NCBI GenBank assembly: GCA_027592155.1
Contig: JAQCKY010000057.1
Coordinates: 1-8,959, forward strand
DNA length: 8,959 nucleotides
Direction of reading: 5' to 3'
From: Pseudomonadota bacterium
GTDB taxonomy: Bacteria; Pseudomonadota; Alphaproteobacteria; Rhodospirillales; UBA2165
Within the stretch, counting starts at the first letter, position 1, and the number at the start of each line of letters is the position of its first letter. Shown in pieces: positions 1-4,973 of the stretch. A program made the translations under genes and the position numbers. The notes beneath the pieces are model-generated. The model was not told where the DNA came from and made no database searches. It saw nothing but the letters and a program-made list of their open reading frames with translations.

Positions 1-346
1 CGTGGCGGAGGAGGTCGTCGACTTCCGACTCACGGCCCGCGGGAATTAGTTTTGGGGCGGGAAAGCGTTCATCCAGCAGCGCGATGATGTCATTGCTCTC
101 GATATGGACTTCGCCGTCGATCACCAAGGTCGGTACCAGGCCCCGGGGGTTAATCCCCAAATACCAGGCGCCCATGTTCTCGTAATTGCCCATATCGATG
201 AGGTGGGACTCCCACGGAATCCCCTTGAGGTTGAGGAAAATCCGCGTCTTTTGGGAGCAGGATGAGCCATAGAAATGGAAAAGATGGACCCCTTTCCAGT
301 CGAGTACTTCGCGGGTCTGAATATCGCTATCGGCAAGTTTAACCAT
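1..346 (-). CDS. Glutathione S-transferase-like protein, N-terminal part (cut by window edge)
   Basis: Reading the minus strand from the ATG at 346 gives 115 codons without a stop up to the window edge; the C-terminal part is missing. Residues 20 to about 95 look like the thioredoxin-fold N-terminal domain of glutathione S-transferases. A first strand (HLFHFYGSSC) leads into S-C-S-Q-K at 29-33, where the family places its catalytic Ser or Cys. A GLVPTLVIDG stretch at 69-78 carries the conserved cis-proline, and E83-S84-N85 matches the usual glutathione-contacting Glu-Ser pair. The family conjugates or reduces substrates with glutathione in the cytosol; the substrate here cannot be told. There is no good Shine-Dalgarno sequence (only GGA about eight bases upstream), but no other in-frame ATG lies nearby. 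It runs in the same direction as the flagellar-like gene, 91 bases downstream of it. The fold assignment is fairly sure, the function is not. Confidence 0.82.
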   Translation of the reverse strand, partial: MVKLADSDIQTREVLDWKGVHLFHFYGSSCSQKTRIFLNLKGIPWESHLIDMGNYENMGAWYLGINPRGLVPTLVIDGEVHIESNDIIALLDERFPAPKLIPAGRESEVDDLLRH

Positions 347-400
347 GATGCTGTCCGGCGTTTTGAATAGGATTTTCGAGTACCCATCTTAGCATTATCG

Positions 401-415
401 GTGGTGCAAGACCAC
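401..415 (-). terminator. Small hairpin between two minus-strand genes (weak)
   Basis: A perfect 5-bp inverted repeat (GTGGT / ACCAC) with a 5-base loop lies just after the end of the flagellar-like gene and before the GST-like gene. No T run follows on the minus strand, so it is a poor intrinsic terminator and may be chance. Confidence 0.2.
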
Positions 416-437
416 GCCCGGTCAAACGATTGGGTGT

Positions 438-755
438 TTATGCGCGGAGATCGAGCAGCGTGCCGACGAGTTCATCCGCGGTTTGGATGAGCGAGGCATT
501 TGCCGTGTAACTGGCGGAAGCTTGGATTTGGTTAACGGCTTCCGTTGCGAGATCGACAGAGCCTGTTCCCTGCACGACCTTGGTTTCGACGCCCGCCGGC
601 GTGCCTTGCCGGCCACCCTGGCTGGTGCTTTGGACGCGCAGCGGCGAGAAATCCGGGGTATTAGCATTGACGACATTGAAGGCGGAAACGCTGACGCGCT
701 GGGCGCTGGCGTTTAATCCGCTCACGGCTGTCGAAAGAATGCTGTTGATGGGCAT
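438..755 (-). CDS. Small flagellar basal-body rod-like protein (FlgC-like, 105 aa)
   Basis: The protein joins the two terminal segments of flagellar rod and hook proteins with very little between them. Residues 3-38 match the N-terminal rod domain: a hydrophobic/alanine-rich helix (ILSTAVSGLNASAQR) followed by NVVNANTPDFSP, a variant of the rod signature N-x-A-N-x-x-T-x-G-[FY]. Residues 66-103 (SVDLATEAVNQIQ onward to ELVGTLLDL) match the C-terminal rod domain. These two helices pair as a coiled coil in the axial rod. FlgC is usually around 130-150 residues, so this is short. It lacks the other flg/fli genes that normally surround FlgC, so it is either an orphan paralogue or a distinct mini-rod protein. 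A GGAGAGG lies 12 bases before the ATG, a long spacing. Family is fairly certain; whether it is assembled into the rod is unknown. Confidence 0.8.
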   Translation of the reverse strand: MPINSILSTAVSGLNASAQRVSVSAFNVVNANTPDFSPLRVQSTSQGGRQGTPAGVETKVVQGTGSVDLATEAVNQIQASASYTANASLIQTADELVGTLLDLRA

Positions 756-779
756 CGGTCGTTCTGACCTCTCCGGTAT

Positions 780-802
780 AAAAAACGGCTAATTCCCGCC
801 GT
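780..802 (-). terminator. Intrinsic-terminator-like hairpin with T6 on the minus strand
   Basis: On the minus strand a 5-bp stem (ACGGC / GCCGT, positions 802-798 and 789-785) with an 8-base loop is followed at once by six T (785-780, the first shared with the stem). This has the form of a small rho-independent terminator. It lies about 25 bases upstream of the start of the flagellar-like gene, where it could be a leader attenuator, or the end of a short minus-strand transcript. The stem is short, so termination would be weak. Confidence 0.4.
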
Positions 803-819
803 ATGGTTAGACTGAGATT

Positions 820-838
820 AGCTCAGTCCACCGAATAC
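820..838. promoter_or_regulatory. Perfect 7-bp inverted repeat (GACTGAG-N5-CTCAGTC)
   Basis: Two exact 7-base arms flank the 5-base centre ATTAG, giving a 19-base dyad between the divergent flagellar-like and copper units. It could be a repressor operator. On the minus strand it could instead be the first of two tandem RNA hairpins, 17 bases before the T-tailed hairpin at 780-802. No known binding-site family is recognised. Confidence 0.4.
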
Positions 839-931
839 ACCTATGACGGCGATCACACCCTGACGGTGGTATTATCGTCGGCGATGCGACGAGTTCCCAA
901 GGAGCAGCCGCTGTACTGCATGCATAGAGGT

Positions 932-940
932 TGGTATACA
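932..940 (+). promoter_or_regulatory. Possible extended -10 promoter element for the copper operon
   Basis: TGG-TATACA is a TGN-extended -10 hexamer matching TATAAT at four of six positions. The -35 position (about 912-917, TGTACT) is poor, and the palindrome TGCATGCA lies in the spacer. Transcription would begin near 947, leaving a leader of roughly 110 bases before the first copper-cluster gene. A weaker alternative is TTGTTA (1014) with TTTAGA (1036). This is a by-eye prediction only. Confidence 0.25.
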
Positions 941-1056
941 AATTTAGGTGAGCCGAGGCCGATTCTTCTGGACTTGGATCTCTTTCTCCACCATCTAGTA
1001 CCTTACGTAAGAGTTGTTAAATTTTCTCCTGCGTATTTAGAGTCCTTGGAAACCGA

Positions 1057-1434
1057 ATGACTTACACTGGATTTTCATCAAGCTTTCGAATTTCCCGGCA
1101 GTTTTATGTACTGCTGACGGTGCTTGTTGTTGCCCTTTTCCTTGGACCGATTTCGAGTGTCAGTGCTGCAGGTTCCGGCCAGATGCACCCGCATTCTCCG
1201 ATACACGGTAAGACAAGTCCCACCCCTGTAGATCAATCCGATCACCATCAGGGTGTGGTGTGCTGCAGCGCGGTTTTTTGCAGCCCCTCGTTCGCGCGTG
1301 ATCAGATATCGAGTGACTTGGATACGGCGCGCGATATTTCGATGATCAGTTTTGTCATCCATGATGTACAATTGCGGTCGCTTTACTTAGATAGCGATCC
1401 GCCGGTCCCGAAGTCGGAAATCTCCTTCATCTAA
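1057..1434 (+). CDS. Small secreted Cys/His-rich protein heading the copper operon (CopL-like)
   Basis: The 125-residue protein begins with a long hydrophobic signal segment (about 17-38) ending in SVSAA, so the mature chain should be periplasmic or membrane-anchored. The mature part holds potential copper ligands: M43, H44, H46 and H50, then H63-H64, then C69-C70 and C75 (CCSAVFC). It ends in a short DPPVPKS-type tail. This layout (signal peptide, His/Met patch, Cys cluster, proline tail, position upstream of copA) resembles the small CopL group reported to affect copA expression in Xanthomonas. The likeness is in pattern, not a firm homology call. The ATG follows TTGGAAA with modest spacing. 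The gap to the cupredoxin gene is 143 bases, so that gene may also have its own promoter. Real gene: likely. Function: inferred from context. Confidence 0.7.
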   Translation: MTYTGFSSSFRISRQFYVLLTVLVVALFLGPISSVSAAGSGQMHPHSPIHGKTSPTPVDQSDHHQGVVCCSAVFCSPSFARDQISSDLDTARDISMISFVIHDVQLRSLYLDSDPPVPKSEISFI

Positions 1435-1577
1435 CGCGCCTCGGTTAACGCCGACGCACTCACCACAGTTTTGATGACGTTATTGCTTCTGTCCCTTACG
1501 GGCAGTGGTTTGACGTACCCCTTAATGTAACCGGATCGATCTCCGTTCCGACGTTACGTTAGAAGGAGATAGTAGAA
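1435..1577. other. 143-base spacer before the cupredoxin gene
   Basis: No gene is seen. A TTGACG at 1510-1515 could be a -35 element but has no matching -10 at the right distance. There are small dyads, such as GATCGATC near 1534-1541 and a 4-bp TCGG/CCGA stem near 1442-1455. I could not assign a promoter or operator with confidence. Confidence 0.3.
1563..1568 (+). promoter_or_regulatory. Strong ribosome binding site of the cupredoxin gene
   Basis: AAGGAG lies nine bases before the ATG at 1578. It is the best Shine-Dalgarno sequence in the copper cluster and suggests high translation of the cupredoxin. Confidence 0.75.
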
Positions 1578-2207
1578 ATGCGTGTTCAACTAAAACCAAC
1601 TTTGATCCGCGGTGCGATCCTCGCAGCAGCGCTTATGCTACCAATTTCAACAGGCGCCTTCGCCGCCGGCGAACATAAAGGCGGCCATGCTGACGAAGCC
1701 CCAAAAAGCGGTGGGCATAGCGATGCCGCCGCCGGCCACGGTCATGGTGCGGGCGGTCATGGCGCCGCTTCCGCGATCGGCAAGCCGGGCAAAAAATCGG
1801 CTCGAAACCGGGTGGTTGCGGTTGTGATGACCGACAACCGTTTCTCAATGCCAAAAATCTCGGTGAAGAAAGGCGAAACCATCCGTTTCATCATTCGCAA
1901 CAGAGGCGAGTTCGTCCACGAATTCAATATTGGCACCACGACAATGCACAAAGGTCATCAGGCGGAAATGAAGATGATGGTCGAGCACGGCGCGCTTGAG
2001 CCAGACAAGATCAATTTTGACCGCATGAAGATGGATATGGGCGGCGGTAAGACGATGATGCACAACGATCCAAACAGCGTCCTGCTCGATCCGGGTAAGT
2101 CTGCCGAGATCGTCTGGACATTTACCGAGAAGGCGGATCTCGAATTCGCCTGCAATGTGCCCGGTCATTACGAAAGCGGCATGGTCGGAAAATTTGAAAT
2201 CAAATAA
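1578..2207 (+). CDS. Periplasmic type 1 copper protein (cupredoxin, CopI-like) with His-rich N-terminus
   Basis: A Sec signal peptide (1-30, ending AFAA) precedes a His-rich linker with H33, H37, H47, H54, H56 and H61, and then a plastocyanin-like domain (about 78-209). The type 1 copper ligands are visible: H114 in EFVHEF, then C192, H197 and M202 in CNVPGHYESGM, with the typical C-x4-H-x4-M spacing. The architecture (His-rich start, AIGKPG-type linker, cupredoxin) matches the periplasmic copper-tolerance cupredoxins called CopI in purple bacteria. Between the first His and the Cys, residues 123-162 form an unusually long Met/His-rich insertion (M123, H124, H127, M131, M133, M134, H137, M150, M152, M154, M160, M161, H162), which should add Cu(I)-binding capacity. 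It lies upstream of copA in the same direction. The likely role is binding or electron transfer to copper in the periplasm. Family call is strong; the symbol copI is plausible but not asserted. Confidence 0.93.
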   Translation: MRVQLKPTLIRGAILAAALMLPISTGAFAAGEHKGGHADEAPKSGGHSDAAAGHGHGAGGHGAASAIGKPGKKSARNRVVAVVMTDNRFSMPKISVKKGETIRFIIRNRGEFVHEFNIGTTTMHKGHQAEMKMMVEHGALEPDKINFDRMKMDMGGGKTMMHNDPNSVLLDPGKSAEIVWTFTEKADLEFACNVPGHYESGMVGKFEIK

Positions 2208-2212
2208 CGGCA

Positions 2213-2250
2213 AGGCGCGCTCGTGAGTTGGGCGCGCCTCCGTTTCTTAT
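2213..2250 (+). terminator. Intra-operon hairpin (partial terminator or attenuator) before copA
   Basis: An exact 8-bp stem, AGGCGCGC (2213-2220) with GCGCGCCT (2232-2239), encloses an 11-base loop and is followed by the T-rich CCGTTTCTTATT. It begins six bases after the cupredoxin stop codon and ends just before the copA ribosome binding site (GGAG, 2252-2255). It may end part of the transcripts or protect the 3' end of the cupredoxin message, lowering copA relative to its neighbour. The T stretch is interrupted, so full termination is unlikely. Confidence 0.6.
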
Positions 2251-2261
2251 TGGAGATTGAA

Positions 2262-4151
2262 ATGACGATAACGCATATCAATAAGCCTGGCGCCCTAGCA
2301 TTCGCCGCTTTGCTCGCAATTGTTCCGCTGTCAGTTGAGGCGGGCACATACGACATTACAGTCGATGAGGTGAAAATCGATACCGGGGAGCTTGTCGCCG
2401 ACGGGGTCGGGTTTAACGGCTCGTCTCCCGGTCCGGTGCTTCGCTTTAAAGAAGGGGAAGAGGTCACGATCAACGTGAAGAACAACCTCGACGAAAGCAC
2501 CTCGATCCATTGGCATGGTCTGATCTTGCCCTACCAGCAAGACGGTGTGCCGACGATCAGTTTCGATGGGATCGAGCCTGGGACGACCTTCACGTACAAA
2601 TTCCCGATTATTCAATCGGGCACCTATTGGTTTCATAGTCACTCGGGCTTTCAAGAGCCTGACGGCGCCTACGGGGCGATTGTCATCGAGCCCAAGAAAC
2701 CCGAGCCATTTCAATATGACCGGGAATATGTCGTGCAACTGGCCGATAGGCATCCCCATTCCGGCAAGCGCATCATGCGTAACCTGAAAATGATGTCCGA
2801 TTACTACAACCGGAAGCAACAGACCGTTGGCGACTTCTTTCGCGATGTCTCCAAAGACGGACTGGCCGCAACGATTCAGGATCGCACCGACTGGGGCGAC
2901 ATGCGGATGATGGCGAGCGACGTCGAGGATGTGCAAGGCTTCACACCGCTGATCAACGGCAAGGGACCTGCGCAGAACTGGACCGGTTTGTTCAAGCCGG
3001 GTGAGCGTATCCGCCTGCGGTTTATCAACTCTTCGGCGATGGCGTACTTCGATATCCGCATACCGGGACTCAAAATGACGGTCGTGAGCGCCGACGGCAA
3101 TAATGTCCAGCCAGTGACGGTGGACGAATTCCGGATCGCGGTTGCGGAAACCTACGACGTGATTGTCCAGCCAAAGGTGGATCGTGCGTTTACGATCTTT
3201 GCCGAATCCATGGGCCGCTCGGCTTTCGCCCGAGGAACATTGGCTCCCCGCGAGGGCATGACTGCTGACGTGCCCAAAATGCGGACCCGGCCATTATTGA
3301 CGATGGCCGATATGGGAATGGCGCCGGGTCATGAAGGCCACTCTATGGCGGGTATGGATCAATCGGCGATGAAAGGACCCGAAAAAAGTCCGCCGATGAA
3401 GATGGATCACTCGACGATGGCGAGCCCAAAGAAAAGCGCTCCCATGCCGGCGATGGATCACTCAAAAATGAGTATGCCGGAGAAGGGTGCGCCCATGGAG
3501 ATGGATCACTCTGCGATGGCGGACCCTAAGAAAAGTGCGCCAATGGCGGGAATGGATCATTCATCCATGAACGCCAAGGAGAGTAAGCCGATGGCCGGGA
3601 TGGATCATTCCGCGCATGGCGGCGGATCGGCGGCGAAGAGCACGCCGTTCTATGCAGCCGGCAGCGGGCTCACCCCGACGGCGGCGAATGGCGGGAAGTT
3701 CTTGAACTACGCCGATCTAAAGGCACAGAAGCGTCTGTATAAATTTCGACCGGCGACGCGGGAAATCGAGATCCGCATTACCGGTAATATGGAGCGTTAT
3801 ATCTGGTCCTTAAACGGCGAGAAGTACGGCGACGCCGAGCCCATCCGGCTCAAATACGGTGAACGCGTCCGCTTTAAGTTCGTGAACGAGACGATGATGA
3901 CGCACCCGATGCATCTGCATGGGATGTGGTCAATTCTCGATGTCGGCGCCAAAAAATGGAACCCGATCAAGCACGTCGTAAGCGTCTCGCCGGGAACAAC
4001 GGTTTACATGGAATCCGAGGTCGACGCGCCCGGTCAATGGGCCTTCCATTGTCATCTGTCGTACCACGCCGCCGCCGGCATGTTCCGCAAGGTCATCGTT
4101 GAAGGCGGGCCGGATGCGGCTCAACTCGAAAAATCCCGGGAAGGTATATAA
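2262..4151 (+). CDS. copA: CopA-family multicopper oxidase (copper resistance, periplasmic)
   Basis: I chose the ATG at 2262 (629 residues) because GGAG lies six bases before it. An in-frame GTG at 2223 sits inside a hairpin loop and would only add 13 residues. All four copper-ligand motifs of multicopper oxidases are present: HWHG (83-86), HSHS (125-128), HPMHLHG (548-554) and HCHLSYHAAAGM (596-607). The last has C597 and axial M607 for the type 1 site. The three cupredoxin domains are intact. Between domains two and three is a Met/His-rich region (about 341-455) with six MDHS-type repeats. CopA proteins oxidise or sequester Cu(I) in the periplasm. They usually carry a twin-arginine signal, whereas here the N-terminus (ALAFAALLAIVPLSVEA) is Sec-like and has no RR. 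That implies copper loading after export, unless the start is misread. copB begins within its stop codon. Confidence 0.96.
   Translation: MTITHINKPGALAFAALLAIVPLSVEAGTYDITVDEVKIDTGELVADGVGFNGSSPGPVLRFKEGEEVTINVKNNLDESTSIHWHGLILPYQQDGVPTISFDGIEPGTTFTYKFPIIQSGTYWFHSHSGFQEPDGAYGAIVIEPKKPEPFQYDREYVVQLADRHPHSGKRIMRNLKMMSDYYNRKQQTVGDFFRDVSKDGLAATIQDRTDWGDMRMMASDVEDVQGFTPLINGKGPAQNWTGLFKPGERIRLRFINSSAMAYFDIRIPGLKMTVVSADGNNVQPVTVDEFRIAVAETYDVIVQPKVDRAFTIFAESMGRSAFARGTLAPREGMTADVPKMRTRPLLTMADMGMAPGHEGHSMAGMDQSAMKGPEKSPPMKMDHSTMASPKKSAPMPAMDHSKMSMPEKGAPMEMDHSAMADPKKSAPMAGMDHSSMNAKESKPMAGMDHSAHGGGSAAKSTPFYAAGSGLTPTAANGGKFLNYADLKAQKRLYKFRPATREIEIRITGNMERYIWSLNGEKYGDAEPIRLKYGERVRFKFVNETMMTHPMHLHGMWSILDVGAKKWNPIKHVVSVSPGTTVYMESEVDAPGQWAFHCHLSYHAAAGMFRKVIVEGGPDAAQLEKSREGI
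3354..3617 (+). repeat. Tandem Met/His repeats inside copA (six units of about 16-17 codons)
   Basis: Six units begin at CopA residues 365, 381, 398, 414, 431 and 447. Each opens with MD[HQ]S-x-[MH], and the first five continue with a Lys/Pro spacer ending in PM. At DNA level the unit starts share ATGGATCA followed by CTC or TTC (ATC in the first unit), so they arose by tandem duplication and then drifted. The last unit is cut short and ends in a His-Gly run. Such repeats bind Cu(I) loosely. Confidence 0.92.
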
Positions 4152-4876
4152 TGAAATATTGGAAACCCTTCCTGCTCGTCGCCGGCGCGATTGCGTCGGT
4201 GACCTTCTCTCTTCCTGCCAGTGCGCAGGAAACCGATCTCACTTTCTACGGTATTCAGATTGAGGAGTTTGAACATCGATGGGGCGACGAGAGAGAACGA
4301 CTCGCCGTCTGGAATGCCGATGCCTTCTACGGTACCGACGAGTTCAAGCTACGCTGGCTCGGCAAGGGTGAATACGACCTCAAAACCAGCACGCTTGAGA
4401 TTTTCGAAAACCGTCTTGTTGGCCAAGTGCCGGTCTCGGAATTCTTCGACGTAAAGGCGGGGGTTCGTCTCGATGCGCCGAAGGGTAAGAGCCGCTGGTA
4501 CGGTGTGGTCGGCTTAACCGGCCTGGTGAAACAATGGATCGAAGTCGATGCCGATCTTTTTCTCAGTGACAAGGGGGATGCCTCGGCAAGGGTGGATGCG
4601 GAGTACGAGTTGCTCCTCACCAACCGCTTGATCTTATCGCCTTCCGCGGAAATTGACTTCGCATTTTCCGATGACAAAAAACTCGGTGTCGGCACGGGCT
4701 TCAGTACGGCGGAGGTTGGCCTTCGGCTGAGCTACGACGTCTTCGATCGTACTCTATCGCCCTACGTCGGTGCCGTGTGGGAACAAAAATTCGGTCGAAC
4801 GGCCGATTTTGCCCGCGAATACGGTGAGGACACAGGGGGGTGGTTCATCGGGCTCGGTTTGAAAGCCCTGTTCTGA
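4151..4876 (+). CDS. copB: CopB outer-membrane copper-resistance protein
   Basis: The 241-residue protein has a Sec signal peptide (1-25, ending ASA) followed directly by the CopB beta-barrel. The barrel opens with the family's FYGIQIEEFEHRW stretch (32-44) and goes on with alternating amphipathic strands. It ends in a C-terminal phenylalanine, as outer-membrane barrels do for assembly by the BAM machinery. CopB acts with CopA in copper tolerance at the outer membrane; its exact transport role is not settled. Most CopB proteins carry a Met/His-rich segment between signal and barrel, but here it is absent, with only QETDLT before the first strand. The ATG overlaps the copA stop by one base (TAATG), and GGAAGG inside the copA end serves as ribosome binding site, so the two are translationally coupled. 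Family call is strong. Confidence 0.95.
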   Translation: MKYWKPFLLVAGAIASVTFSLPASAQETDLTFYGIQIEEFEHRWGDERERLAVWNADAFYGTDEFKLRWLGKGEYDLKTSTLEIFENRLVGQVPVSEFFDVKAGVRLDAPKGKSRWYGVVGLTGLVKQWIEVDADLFLSDKGDASARVDAEYELLLTNRLILSPSAEIDFAFSDDKKLGVGTGFSTAEVGLRLSYDVFDRTLSPYVGAVWEQKFGRTADFAREYGEDTGGWFIGLGLKALF

Positions 4877-4890
4877 CCATGCGGGTTATT

Positions 4891-4919
4891 GGGGTCGGCG
4901 GTGTTAAGCCACCGACCCC
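4891..4919. terminator. Hairpin between convergent copB and the spermidine-synthase-like gene
   Basis: An 8-bp GC-rich stem (GGGGTCGG 4891-4898, CCGACCCC 4912-4919) extends by two more pairs after one mismatch. It lies 14 bases after the copB stop and about 55 bases from the end of the opposing gene. Position and strength fit a shared bidirectional terminator, but no T run follows on either strand. Confidence 0.55.
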
Positions 4920-4973
4920 ACTCTCCCAGAATATTGTTGAGCTGGAGCGTTACCGGGTTATGCCCCGCCACGC

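Larger units (their letters stand above)
756..1056. other. Intergenic region between divergent flagellar-like and copper genes
   Basis: I see no recognisable gene in these 301 bases. An open frame of 85 codons (803-1060, plus) ends in an ATGA overlap with the next gene, but its start lies directly against a hairpin arm. It also has no ribosome binding site, resembles no family, and runs through a perfect inverted repeat, so I treat it as probably non-coding. The stretch is visibly more AT-rich than its neighbours in its right half. It contains two adjacent inverted repeats (780-838), an 8-bp palindrome TGCATGCA (917-924), a possible extended -10 element (932-940) and a 10-bp palindrome CTTACGTAAG (1002-1011). 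It should hold the promoters for both flanking transcription units. Confidence 0.55.

Noticed and set aside
771..830. Possible flagellar sigma-28 promoter (TAA-type -35 and GCCG -10) on the minus strand
   Set aside because: Spacing is off by a base and the -10 matches only in GCCG; the same bases are better explained as the T-tailed hairpin.
803..1060. 85-codon plus-strand frame ending in an ATGA overlap with the Cys/His-rich gene
   Set aside because: No ribosome binding site, no recognisable family, odd composition, and it runs through a perfect inverted repeat and a promoter-like site. The overlap alone is not enough to call it a gene.
2223..2261. GTG at 2223 as the copA start, giving a RLRFLL stretch vaguely like a Tat signal
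   Set aside because: The GTG lies in a hairpin loop with no ribosome binding site and there is no twin arginine; the ATG at 2262 has a well-placed GGAG.
2331..2936. 201-codon minus-strand frame opposite copA
   Set aside because: It lies wholly inside copA, which has all its copper motifs; it is a shadow frame.
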